Positions 52,415-60,751 of a stretch of DNA of 64,000 nt are shown one piece after another. The stretch is from JAAZCI01 sp046462535 (GTDB taxonomy: Bacteria > Pseudomonadota > Gammaproteobacteria > Cardiobacteriales > Wohlfahrtiimonadaceae). The translations under genes were made by a program, and so were the position numbers. The stretch lies in NCBI GenBank assembly GCA_046462535.1, contig JBKGVF010000007.1, positions 11,275 through 75,274 of the forward strand, written 5' to 3'. Position 1 is the first letter of the stretch. The number at the start of each line of letters is the position of its first letter. The notes beneath the pieces are model-generated. The model made no database searches. It was not told the DNA's origin and worked only from the letters and a program-made list of their open reading frames with translations.

Positions 52415-53119
52415 ATGAAAAAGCTACTGACAAGTATATTAACCGCAACTCTTTTACTAGGTGTTGCAAGTGGTGAGCCCGATTTAAAACATTTTCATTC
52501 AGTTATCCCAGGAATGACTGTAGAGAGCTTTAAACCTTCAGTTATTGAGGGGATTTATGAATTAAAGTTAAAAGAGAGTCCAACTCCGGTCTATATCTCT
52601 AACGATGGTCGCTATATGCTCGAGGGGCAGGCGATTGATTTAGTGCGTAAGGTTAATATTACGCAGAGCTACCTCAATGAGGGGAATAAAAAATTACTTG
52701 CAGAGGTGAAAGAGGAGGAGATGATTATCTACAGATCGCCCAAAGAGGAGAAGGTAGTAACGATCTTCACAGATATTGATTGCCCCTTCTGTAAGATGTT
52801 GCATAAAGATTTAGATAAATACCTTGATGAGGGAATTACAATTCGCTACTTAGGTTATCCCTTTATGGGTTTACAATCACCCTCAGCTGAAACTTTAGGT
52901 TCGATATGGTGCTCAGATGATCGTAATCAGGCGTTTAATGATGCTATGCTTAATGATAAAGAGCCGAAAACAAAGTGTAAACGAAATAACCCTGTGGTGA
53001 AGCAGTTTGAGTTAGGGCGTGCACTCAATGTACAGGGAACCCCAGCAATCTTTACTGAAGAGGGGGAGTTAATTCCTGGCTATGTTCCCGCTAAAGAGCT
53101 TCGTAAAATGTTAGATTAG
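52415..53119 (+). CDS. dsbC: Thiol:disulfide interchange protein DsbC
   Basis: DsbC is the periplasmic disulfide isomerase. The 234-residue precursor has a signal peptide (about 1-20), the N-terminal cystatin-like dimerisation domain (about 30-80, YISNDGRYMLEGQAIDL) and a thioredoxin domain with the active site CPFC at 123-126, where E. coli has CGYC. A second Cys pair and the cis-Pro in VQGTPAIF are kept. The changed dipeptide could shift redox potential. It follows xerD as in E. coli; recJ does not follow. Confidence 0.92.
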   Translation: MKKLLTSILTATLLLGVASGEPDLKHFHSVIPGMTVESFKPSVIEGIYELKLKESPTPVYISNDGRYMLEGQAIDLVRKVNITQSYLNEGNKKLLAEVKEEEMIIYRSPKEEKVVTIFTDIDCPFCKMLHKDLDKYLDEGITIRYLGYPFMGLQSPSAETLGSIWCSDDRNQAFNDAMLNDKEPKTKCKRNNPVVKQFELGRALNVQGTPAIFTEEGELIPGYVPAKELRKMLD

Positions 53120-53172
53120 GAAACGAGTATTTGGGGGAGCATATAGCTCCCTCTCTACTATGTAGATAGAAA

Positions 53173-53733
53173 ATGAGTATGTTGTTGACTAGGTGGTTCC
53201 AGTGGTGCCGGATAGCATTTCGGCCCTTTATATTTGCTGCTCTTCTTTTAAGCATCTCACCAATGATTGCTTCCGCTAAGTGGAGTGATAATCAGGAGTA
53301 TCTAGCAACGATTGAGGAAGAGCTTTTTTTAATCTATCAAGCTAAAGAGGAGCGCTTTACACTGACCATCTTCACAGATATCTTATGCCCCTATTGTCGT
53401 GCACTTCATAGTAAAAAAGATTATCTCTTAGAAAGAGGCGTAACTATTCGCTATCTTCCTTTTCCCTTAAGCCGCTCTTCAGTACCATTTTTGGAGGCGG
53501 TTTGGTGTCATGAATCTCCTCAGGAAGCATTGGATTTAGCAATGGAGGCGCTTCTGTATCAAAAGAGGTTCTGCCATAATAACTTAATTAGACGGAGTAA
53601 AGAGCATGCAAAGGCACTCTCAGTATATGGGACCCCCTCACTATTTTTAGAGAGTGGTGAGCGTATCCCTGGGGAGAGCTCTCCTGAAGAGATTGTCGAG
53701 CTTCTAGAGGAGCGTGTTAAAAGTGGATTTTAG
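53173..53733 (+). CDS. Short DsbC-like disulfide isomerase/oxidoreductase
   Basis: The 186-residue precursor has a signal sequence (about 15-35, ending ASA) and a thioredoxin domain with CPYC at 72-75, the cis-Pro loop VYGTPSLFL and a second Cys pair (WCHES, RFCHN). It lacks the cystatin-like dimerisation domain of the upstream DsbC and is probably monomeric. It is a tandem paralogue 53 bases downstream, with no terminator between, so both are likely expressed together. A dedicated substrate or a DsbG-like role is possible. Its end overlaps convergent yhbY by 17 bases. Confidence 0.85.
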   Translation: MSMLLTRWFQWCRIAFRPFIFAALLLSISPMIASAKWSDNQEYLATIEEELFLIYQAKEERFTLTIFTDILCPYCRALHSKKDYLLERGVTIRYLPFPLSRSSVPFLEAVWCHESPQEALDLAMEALLYQKRFCHNNLIRRSKEHAKALSVYGTPSLFLESGERIPGESSPEEIVELLEERVKSGF

Positions 53734-54016
53734 GCGCTTCATGATTGCGCTTAAAGAGTATCGCCATTCTTCCGATGTTAGTGATTAGCTGGGCATCTAG
53801 TACATTTATTAAGGTCTCAGTAATAGCGCGTCGCTCTTCACGATCCCCTTCCGCAATTTTTATCTTTATCAGCTCATGATGGGTGATGCTCTTTTTAGCC
53901 TCTTCGATAACAGCATCTGTCAACCCTTTATCACCAATTGTAACGACAGGATTTAGATGATGCGCTTTCCCTTTAAGCAGTTTAATATGTTCGTTAGTTA
54001 AATTTATTTGTGTCAT
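53717..54016 (-). CDS. yhbY: CRM-domain RNA-binding protein YhbY
   Basis: YhbY binds pre-50S particles and aids 50S assembly. The 99-residue protein is a single CRM domain with KAHHLNPVVTIGDKGLTDAV, the G-x-x-G-like loop, ELIKIKIAEGDREER and IGRMAILFKRN. It shares 17 bases with the end of the DsbC-like gene on the other strand. In E. coli yhbY is divergent from rlmE-ftsH; here a small membrane-protein gene replaces rlmE. Confidence 0.93.
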   Translation of the reverse strand: MTQINLTNEHIKLLKGKAHHLNPVVTIGDKGLTDAVIEEAKKSITHHELIKIKIAEGDREERRAITETLINVLDAQLITNIGRMAILFKRNHEAPKIHF

Positions 54017-54037
54017 AAGGATTATAATCTATTTGCT

Positions 54038-54307
54038 ATGAATCGAGAGACAAGGGTAGCACAGGCGGAACAGATACGTCACCTTTTTAATGGGCTTAAG
54101 GTGATGGCCTTTATTCTACTAATATTTGGATTAATATTAGTCGGGCTTCTTTATTTTTTAGAGATAACACCCATGATAGAGGGTGCTCTATTACTCTTTT
54201 ATGGAGCCATCTCAGCAGGCTATCTAATTGCCCGAGGGCGATCGATCTTAGTGGCCGTTGAAAAACCTAAAAAGAGTGGAGAGCAGGGGGGATCATCCCA
54301 ACCGTAG
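54038..54307 (+). CDS. Small two-helix membrane protein between yhbY and ftsH
   Basis: The 89-residue product (ATG 54038) has two membrane helices, about 20-41 and 46-65, with a positive N-terminus and a charged, Gly/Ser/Gln-rich tail, so both ends are probably cytoplasmic. A frame extends to a TTG at 54008, which has no better ribosome-binding site. It lies in the spot where rlmE usually lies. No family recognised. Confidence 0.6.
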   Translation: MNRETRVAQAEQIRHLFNGLKVMAFILLIFGLILVGLLYFLEITPMIEGALLLFYGAISAGYLIARGRSILVAVEKPKKSGEQGGSSQP

Positions 54308-54597
54308 GTAAGTGAATTAGGGTGAATTAATTGGCAACTTCTCTCTAAAGGTAGTAAAGTTATGAGATTCTATGGGTAATCTAAACCCTTGAGCCTTATC
54401 GATGAGTGGCCATTCACCCCCGACGAGCACTCTCACTACCTTTGGATGAGTACGATTGATAAATCGGACAAATTTAGGGCGAAGAGAGAATTAATCATCG
54501 TTAATGAGGGATTATTCACTATACTTACACGAGTTACTGTTTAATTAATTGTTAGTTGAGCAGACTGTTAAATATAAGAACTAAATGAGGTTATCTT
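54308..54597. other. Intergenic stretch before ftsH
   Basis: About 290 bases without a supported plus-strand gene. On the minus strand a 58-codon frame without stop spans 54317-54490 but has no clear start or ribosome-binding site, so it could be chance or a gene remnant. GAGG at 54587-54590 serves ftsH. Confidence 0.4.
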
Positions 54598-56511
54598 TTG
54601 AGGTATTCAGGTAGAGATGTCGCACTCTGGCTCGCAATAGGAGTCTTCTTACTTCTAATGTTTCAGGGGCTTGGAGGTAGCGGCGGTAGAGAGATTAAAT
54701 ATTCCGATTTCTTAAATCAGGTGAAGCAAGGTGCCGTAAAAGAGGTGGTGATTACCGGGCAGAATATTGATGGTGTCACCCGTGATGGTATGCGCTTTAA
54801 AACATTCAGTCCAGAGACAACCAATACATATATGCTCGATCTATTAGAGTCGAATAATGTCACATTTGATGGAAAGTCTCTGCGCACTCAAGGGATTTTT
54901 CTATCGGTAATTCTTAATTTGTTACCGATAGCGCTGCTGTTAGGATTCTTTATCTTTATGATGCGGCAATCGGGAGGTGGCGGGGGCAAAAATCCCATGA
55001 GCTTTGGTAAGTCTAAGGCACGAATGTTGACTAAGGATGAGATAAAAACTCGTTTTTCAGATGTTGCCGGTGCGGATGAAGCAAAGCAAGAAGTTGGAGA
55101 GATTGTTGATTTCTTACGAGATCCTAGCCGATTCCAGAAGTTAGGCGGGACCATTCCTCGCGGTATCCTCATGGTGGGATCACCAGGTACAGGTAAAACA
55201 TTATTGGCAAAAGCAATCGCCGGCGAAGCGGGTGTGCCTTTCTTCACCATCTCCGGTTCTGACTTTATGGAGATGTTTGTTGGAGTGGGAGCATCTCGTG
55301 TCAGAGATATGTTCGAGCAGGCGAAAAAACATGCGCCCTGTATCGTGTTTATCGATGAAATCGATGCCGTAGGTCGTCATCGTGGTGCTGGATTAGGAGG
55401 TGGTCACGATGAGCGTGAGCAGACCCTAAATCAGCTCTTAGTTGAGATGGATGGCTTTAGTGATAATGAGGGTGTGATTATTATTGCTGCGACAAACCGT
55501 CCTGATGTTCTTGATCCGGCATTACTGCGTCCCGGTCGTTTTGATCGTCAAGTTGTTGTTCCTCTACCTGATGTGAAGGGGCGAGAGGCGATCTTAAATG
55601 TTCATTTGAAAAAGATTCGTGCGGCAGAAGATATTAGTGCTCACTATATTGCTCGAGGTACGCCAGGATTTTCTGGTGCGGATTTAGCAAACTTAGTGAA
55701 TGAGGCTGCACTCTTTGCTGCCCGTCGTAATCAAACGGAAGTCTATATGCAAGATATGGAAGATGCAAAAGATAAGATTATGATGGGTGCGGAGCGTAGC
55801 TCCATGGTTATGACTGATGAAGATAAGCGCTTAACGGCATACCACGAGGCAGGCCATGCAATCGTTGGCTACCGTTTAAAGTCAGACCCTGTCTATAAGG
55901 TGACGATTATTCCTCGTGGACGAGCCTTAGGAGTGACGATGACTCTTCCGGAGCGAGATCATGTTAGTGTACCAAGACGCTGGCTCGAGAATAAGCTTGC
56001 TATGGTTTTTGGTGGGCGGATCGCAGAGGAGCTGATTTTTGGTTATGATGCTGTCACAACAGGGGCATCAAGTGATATACAACATGCGACTAGCTTAGCG
56101 AAAAGTATGGTAACGGAGTGGGGGTTATCTGACAAATTAGGATTCCGATCCTACTCTGATGGTAATAATGAACCTTTCCTTGGTCGATCAATGGGGGGAG
56201 GAACGAGTACACTATCTGATGAAACTGCACGGTTAGTAGATCAAGAGATCCGTGCAGTTATCGATCGTAACTACGAGCGAGCTGAAGCTGTTTTAAAAGA
56301 GGATATTGACAAATTACACAAGATGGCTGATGTTCTCTTAGAATTAGAAACGATTGATGCAAAGCAAGTAGAAGAAATAATGGAAGGAAAGCCAGTTACT
56401 GGTTATGATATTGATGTTGAGTCGGATGATGATGATTCCGCTCGAGAGGTAAGTCATGATCAGGAGCAGAAGAGGAAGCAATTGACGCCTCCGGAGCTCG
56501 ATCCTATGTAA
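54598..56511 (+). CDS. ftsH: ATP-dependent zinc metalloprotease FtsH
   Basis: FtsH is the membrane-anchored AAA+ protease that degrades unassembled membrane proteins and LpxC. The 637-residue protein starts at TTG 54598, followed by a membrane helix (about 8-24), a small periplasmic domain, a second helix (about 100-120), the AAA module with GSPGTGKTLLAKA, the pore motif FVGVGAS, FIDEIDAVGR and RPGRFDRQ, and the zinc site HEAGH (416-420). The tail is acidic. rlmE and folP/glmM are not adjacent. Confidence 0.97.
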   Translation: MRYSGRDVALWLAIGVFLLLMFQGLGGSGGREIKYSDFLNQVKQGAVKEVVITGQNIDGVTRDGMRFKTFSPETTNTYMLDLLESNNVTFDGKSLRTQGIFLSVILNLLPIALLLGFFIFMMRQSGGGGGKNPMSFGKSKARMLTKDEIKTRFSDVAGADEAKQEVGEIVDFLRDPSRFQKLGGTIPRGILMVGSPGTGKTLLAKAIAGEAGVPFFTISGSDFMEMFVGVGASRVRDMFEQAKKHAPCIVFIDEIDAVGRHRGAGLGGGHDEREQTLNQLLVEMDGFSDNEGVIIIAATNRPDVLDPALLRPGRFDRQVVVPLPDVKGREAILNVHLKKIRAAEDISAHYIARGTPGFSGADLANLVNEAALFAARRNQTEVYMQDMEDAKDKIMMGAERSSMVMTDEDKRLTAYHEAGHAIVGYRLKSDPVYKVTIIPRGRALGVTMTLPERDHVSVPRRWLENKLAMVFGGRIAEELIFGYDAVTTGASSDIQHATSLAKSMVTEWGLSDKLGFRSYSDGNNEPFLGRSMGGGTSTLSDETARLVDQEIRAVIDRNYERAEAVLKEDIDKLHKMADVLLELETIDAKQVEEIMEGKPVTGYDIDVESDDDDSAREVSHDQEQKRKQLTPPELDPM

Positions 56512-56565
56512 TGGCTGCGCATCATTAATGTGTAGCCTAATTAATTGTCAGGAGTAATTAGGCAT

Positions 56566-57597
56566 ATGTATAGAGAGTTAAGATGTAAATATTCAGGCTT
56601 AATTGGATATCAGTTATTGGTTCTTGTTGGCTTGACTATCTCACTTAACTCTCTTCTTTTTGCTCAAAATTTAGAAGCAAGTAAGATTCTTCCAATTCCA
56701 ATCCCGGAGCCTTTATCGAAGGAAGAGCAAGCAAAGGTTGATTTAGGGCGGATGCTTTGGTACGAAAAGCGAATCTCACGCTCAGGAGAGCTCTCGTGTA
56801 ATAGTTGTCATAATTTAGAGAAGGGGGGAGCGGATAATAAAGCCCTCTCTATAGGGCACGGAGGGGAGAAGATGCGGGTCAATACCCCGACAGTATTTAA
56901 TGCACGTTATAACTATGCATATTTTTATGATGGCCGTGCTAAGAGCTTAGAGGAGCAGCTGACAGATGCAATAGAAGATCCCACTAAGATGGCGTCTGAT
57001 TGGGATTTTGTAGTCAAAGTTCTCTCATCGTTACCTGAGTATCGACGCTACTTTAGCGATGTCTTCTCAACCCATAAAATTACTAAAGAGCTCGTCGAGG
57101 AGGCATTAATTGCTTTTGAAAAGAGCTTAGTAACCCCTAACTCACGATTTGATCAGTGGTTGCGAGGCAATCTAGCGGCTCTAAATGGGGAAGAATTAGC
57201 TGGATACTATAATTTTAAGCATTATGGCTGTATTACCTGTCACTCAGGTATTAACCTTGGTGGCGATGCGTTTTATAAGATGGGGAAGCTAGCACCCTAT
57301 AAGACGAAGAGCGATTATTTAGGACGTGAAGAGTATACTGGGGTTGAATCAGATCGTAATACTTTTAAGGTCCCAACTTTAAGAAATATCGATTTAACAG
57401 GCCCTTACTTTCATGATGGCGCGATTGATTCGTTAGAGGAGGCTGTTAAGATTATGGCCGAAATTCAGCTTGGTGAGTCACTAAGCGATGAAGAGGTGAG
57501 TCAAATTGTTGCCTTTTTAAAGACATTGACAGGGCAGATGCCAGAAGTGAAGCGACCTAAGCTTCCACGAGTTCGACTTAGCCCACCACTCTTTTAA
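56566..57597 (+). CDS. Di-heme cytochrome c peroxidase 1
   Basis: The 343-residue precursor (ATG 56566; TTG 56545 possible) has an N-terminal hydrophobic signal (about 13-34) and two c-heme motifs, CNSCH (78-82) and CITCH (222-226), in the arrangement of bacterial di-heme cytochrome c peroxidases (CcpA/MauG superfamily). The typical TPTVFNA and KVPTLRNIDLTGPYFHDG motifs follow. The enzyme reduces H2O2 with electrons from small cytochromes in the periplasm. A close paralogue follows at 57801. The C-terminus is short and Pro-rich. Confidence 0.92.
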   Translation: MYRELRCKYSGLIGYQLLVLVGLTISLNSLLFAQNLEASKILPIPIPEPLSKEEQAKVDLGRMLWYEKRISRSGELSCNSCHNLEKGGADNKALSIGHGGEKMRVNTPTVFNARYNYAYFYDGRAKSLEEQLTDAIEDPTKMASDWDFVVKVLSSLPEYRRYFSDVFSTHKITKELVEEALIAFEKSLVTPNSRFDQWLRGNLAALNGEELAGYYNFKHYGCITCHSGINLGGDAFYKMGKLAPYKTKSDYLGREEYTGVESDRNTFKVPTLRNIDLTGPYFHDGAIDSLEEAVKIMAEIQLGESLSDEEVSQIVAFLKTLTGQMPEVKRPKLPRVRLSPPLF

Positions 57598-57627
57598 GTT
57601 TTAGATTTATAGAGTGAAGATTTTAAG

Positions 57628-57656
57628 AGCACAACGAAGGTTGTGCTTTCTGTTTT
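57628..57656 (+). terminator. Terminator between the two peroxidase genes
   Basis: An 8-bp perfect stem (57628-57635 with 57640-57647), GAAG loop, followed by TTCTGTTTT. Confidence 0.75.
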
Positions 57657-57702
57657 AAAGTAAAAGATGTGCTAGATCAGTCCCCTTTATTCTCTCTTTT
57701 TC

Positions 57703-57720
57703 TATAATGATAATTGATGA
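57703..57720 (+). promoter_or_regulatory. Fur-box-like sequence upstream of peroxidase 2
   Basis: TATAATGATAAT (57703-57714) gives two perfect NATAAT hexamers of a Fur box; the third repeat (TTGATGA) is poor. It also contains a TATAAT. Only about 12 of 19 consensus positions agree, so it is tentative. Confidence 0.3.
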
Positions 57721-57800
57721 AGACAGGTTATTAGAGTGCTACGTCTATTGATATCTAATTATTACTGTTTCATTAATTATAATCTTATAAGGAGCGTTTT

Positions 57801-58826
57801 ATGAGTAGAATGAAGCTGCTTTCTAAGCGAGTGGTGCAGGGATTAGGCCTTATCTCTTCAACACTATTACTATCGATGGGTCTAGGGGCGGCAGAACCTC
57901 GAAATGAGATCATTAAGCCGATTCCTGAGCCTGTAATTACAGATCCTGAAAAGGTGGAGTTAGGTAAGAAGCTTTGGTTTGATCCGCGTCTCTCTGCTTC
58001 AGGGTTTATCTCTTGCAACTCATGTCATAATTTAAGTATGGGAGGGTCTGATAACTTACCTACCTCGATCGGCCATAAGTGGCAAGAGGGGCCGATTAAC
58101 TCTCCGACGGTTCTTAATGCGGCATTAAATTTCGTGCAGTTTTGGGATGGGCGAGCGGCAGATTTAAAAGAGCAGGCAGGTGGTCCGATTGAAAACCCTC
58201 TCGAGATGGCGCTTACCCATGAGTTAGCGGTGGATGTTATTGCCTCTATTCCTCAATATGTAGATGAATTTAAAGAGGTTTATGGTGATGAAGAGGTCTC
58301 TATTGATCGTATTACTGATGCCATTGCCGTTTTTGAAGAGACGCTTGTTACGCCAAACTCTCGTTTTGATCAATGGTTAATGGGTGATGATGATGCAATT
58401 ACTGAATATGAGCTTGAAGGCTACCAGCTTTTTAAAACTAGTGGTTGTATCGCATGCCATTATGGTGAGGGGATTGGAGGGGCAAGTTTCCAAAAAATGG
58501 GGTTATTAGAAGAATATATGACTGATAATCCCGCACAAGGTTTAGCGGACGTAACGGGTAAAGATGCAGATCGTATGTTCTTTAAAGTGCCAACTCTGCG
58601 TAATATTGAGTTAACTTATCCATACTTCCATGATGGTGCTGCAGAGACAATGGAAGAGGCAACCATGATTATGGGACGTTTACAGTTAGGACGCGATTTC
58701 ACCGAAGAGGAGGTGGATAAGATTGTTGCGTTTTATCGAACATTAACAGGAGATCAGCCTGAAATTGTTCTTCCTATTTTACCCCCCTCTACAAATGAGA
58801 CTCCAAAACCAAGACCTTTCGATTAG
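57801..58826 (+). CDS. Di-heme cytochrome c peroxidase 2
   Basis: The 341-residue precursor has a signal peptide (about 1-30, ending GLGAAE) and heme motifs CNSCH (72-76) and CIACH (216-220). It shares the NLSMGGSDNLPTSIGH, SPTVLNAALNF, SRFDQWL and KVPTLRNIELTYPYFHDG blocks with the upstream paralogue, so they form a tandem duplication with separate regulation. AAGGAG precedes the ATG. It is the more conventional copy by motif spacing. Confidence 0.93.
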   Translation: MSRMKLLSKRVVQGLGLISSTLLLSMGLGAAEPRNEIIKPIPEPVITDPEKVELGKKLWFDPRLSASGFISCNSCHNLSMGGSDNLPTSIGHKWQEGPINSPTVLNAALNFVQFWDGRAADLKEQAGGPIENPLEMALTHELAVDVIASIPQYVDEFKEVYGDEEVSIDRITDAIAVFEETLVTPNSRFDQWLMGDDDAITEYELEGYQLFKTSGCIACHYGEGIGGASFQKMGLLEEYMTDNPAQGLADVTGKDADRMFFKVPTLRNIELTYPYFHDGAAETMEEATMIMGRLQLGRDFTEEEVDKIVAFYRTLTGDQPEIVLPILPPSTNETPKPRPFD

Positions 58827-58858
58827 TTATAGAGCTATTCAAGGTATTGCGAAACGAG

Positions 58859-58887
58859 AAAAGCCCTCAATTAGAGGGCTTTTTTTA
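58859..58887 (+). terminator. Rho-independent terminator after peroxidase 2
   Basis: A 10-bp perfect stem (58859-58868 with 58874-58883), 5-base loop and a long T run. Confidence 0.9.
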
Positions 58888-58904
58888 TAAGTCATATCTG
58901 AAAG

Positions 58905-59972
58905 TTATGATGATGCTTCTTCACCTTCTCTTTTAAAACTATGACAAAAAAGTGTTTGTGGCTCGGGACGCTCTAAGTCATGAACAGAATGTTTTTTATC
59001 AGCAGCGACATTATCGCTAGTCCACTCAACACGTTCAACAAAGCGGCGTCGGCGATGGACACAATCAAGTAGTGGGCATATTTCACAAGAGAAGTCTTGG
59101 CAGTCATCAGTATGAACATACATCTCATAGCGATTATCGAACTTGTCAGCTAATAAGTTACTTAGTTTATCAAGCTCTACATGAGCTTCCCGTAGAGTGA
59201 AATACCATGGAAGGGTTAAATGGCAATCTAGGTGCACATGGTTACCATACTTAATAAAACGAACTTTATGTAGATCGATCCAATATTCAGAGCGATTAGC
59301 AGCAGCCTCTTTTACAAAGAGCTCGATGAGATCTTCATCAGCTTCATCCATGATGCCTGCGACAGCTTCGCGAATAATTTTTACACCTGTATATATTATG
59401 ATTGCGCCAAAAATTAGGGCAACAACGCCATCAATCCAGACATAGCCAGTAAGCATTATCAAGATGAGGCCAATCATTAAACCTAAAGTAGAGTAAGCAT
59501 CAGACTTAAGATGCTCTCCACCAGCAACAAGGGGCAGAACATTGTTCTTTTCGCCACGCTTAATAGCAACGTGACCTACCAGATAGTTTATTACACTGGT
59601 AACTCCTACCAAGAGGAGCCCAAAATCAAGGCGTTGTAAGTCAGAGCCACCAAAGTAGAGTCTTTTAAATGCCTCAACTAATATGAATAGACCCGCAATA
59701 ACAATTAAGGTTCCCTCAATACCTGCTGAAACAAACTCAATCTTCCCATGGCCGTGAGGGTGATTATCATCTTTAGGCTTTGCAGAGAGGTACAGGCTGT
59801 ATAGAGTGAAGCTTCCTGCTAGTACATTCGTAATACTCTCTAAGGCGTCGGTCAATATTGCTACAGAGCCGGTTAGATACCAGGCGGTGATCTTAATTAA
59901 AAAGAGGAGTACTCCCACGGCAACTACAATTTTTTGAAAATTGTAGTTTGAGCGATCTTCTATTGTCATCAT
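58905..59972 (-). CDS. Cation diffusion facilitator (CDF) transporter with Cys-rich tail
   Basis: CDF proteins export divalent metals such as Zn, Fe, Mn or Co against proton flow. The 355-residue protein has six membrane helices: TDALESITN (HxxxD-type site replaced by DALES) in TM2, a His-rich HPHGHGK linker, and GGEHLKSDAYSTLG (HxxxD site) in TM5. The cytoplasmic domain (about 200-285) is followed by an unusual tail with CQDFSCEICPLLDC (four Cys, about 291-304). Because TM2 has an Asp where zinc exporters have His, iron or manganese may be the cargo. It is on the opposite strand to the peroxidases and convergent with them. Confidence 0.88.
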   Translation of the reverse strand: MMTIEDRSNYNFQKIVVAVGVLLFLIKITAWYLTGSVAILTDALESITNVLAGSFTLYSLYLSAKPKDDNHPHGHGKIEFVSAGIEGTLIVIAGLFILVEAFKRLYFGGSDLQRLDFGLLLVGVTSVINYLVGHVAIKRGEKNNVLPLVAGGEHLKSDAYSTLGLMIGLILIMLTGYVWIDGVVALIFGAIIIYTGVKIIREAVAGIMDEADEDLIELFVKEAAANRSEYWIDLHKVRFIKYGNHVHLDCHLTLPWYFTLREAHVELDKLSNLLADKFDNRYEMYVHTDDCQDFSCEICPLLDCVHRRRRFVERVEWTSDNVAADKKHSVHDLERPEPQTLFCHSFKREGEEASS

Positions 59973-60001
59973 AGTTTAAATCCTTTTCATTAAATATATA
60001 T

Positions 60002-60535
60002 CTATTCTCTTTTAATGCGGCTATAGATCATCTGATCTTTATATTCGCCCCGTAGATTTAGATGGTTTCGCATCGTACCTTCTCGCTCTAAACCAGCTTT
60101 CAGTAAGACATGACCGGAAGCGGGATTTTCAATATCATGCATAGCCCAGATACGCACTGCATTAAGGTGAGCCTCTGAAATATATACTAGCTTTCTTGCG
60201 ATTTCGGTAGCGTAACCTAAGCCCCAATACTTTTGATTTAATGCGTAGGCAATTTCAACGCTACGACTTCTCTCATCAGGACGAATATCTGCGGTACCAA
60301 TCATTTTTTTCTCTTCTTTTAGCTCGACGGCGTAGTGGCCTAGAGGATTCTTCATAAAAAGATTGGCAATTAAAAATTCGGTCTCTTCAATTGAGTTATG
60401 GCGTGAAAAAACAAGGCGAACATTCTCTTCATTGCTAGCATATTCATACATATCGGGAGCATCATCGAGAGTGATGGGACGCAGCAGAAGTCGTTCGGTC
60501 TCAATAAATCGGTGTTTTGCTAATTGTAAATACAT
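60002..60535 (-). CDS. GNAT acetyltransferase, RimJ/RimL-like
   Basis: The 177-residue product (ATG 60535, GAGGGT upstream; the frame extends to 60574) has FIETERLLLRPITLDDAPDMYEY typical of RimJ/RimL N-acetyltransferases, the EIAYALNQKYWGLGYATE acetyl-CoA loop region and NPASGHVLLKAGLEREG. Substrate unknown: ribosomal N-termini, or small molecules such as amines or antibiotics, are all seen in the family. It lies between the CDF gene and catalase. Confidence 0.88.
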   Translation of the reverse strand: MYLQLAKHRFIETERLLLRPITLDDAPDMYEYASNEENVRLVFSRHNSIEETEFLIANLFMKNPLGHYAVELKEEKKMIGTADIRPDERSRSVEIAYALNQKYWGLGYATEIARKLVYISEAHLNAVRIWAMHDIENPASGHVLLKAGLEREGTMRNHLNLRGEYKDQMIYSRIKRE

Positions 60536-60694
60536 AGACCCTCTCTTAGTTGGAAGAAAAATACAATCATACACTGAAAAAGGAGCACTGAGGAGCTAGG
60601 GGCAAAAGAGTGCACATTATTAGGTGATTAAAATAGTAGGTAATGGCACCTAATCTTTTTAGTAGGAGGAGATAGAGGTAAAAAGATAGGCGCT

Positions 60695-60726
60695 AAAAAA
60701 GGGAGCTCACTTAATATGTGGCTCCC
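60695..60726 (-). terminator. Terminator of katA
   Basis: On the minus strand a 6-bp stem (60726-60721 with 60706-60701) with a 14-base loop and six T. Confidence 0.7.
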
Positions 60727-60751
60727 CAGATTTTTTTGGAGTGGATTACGC

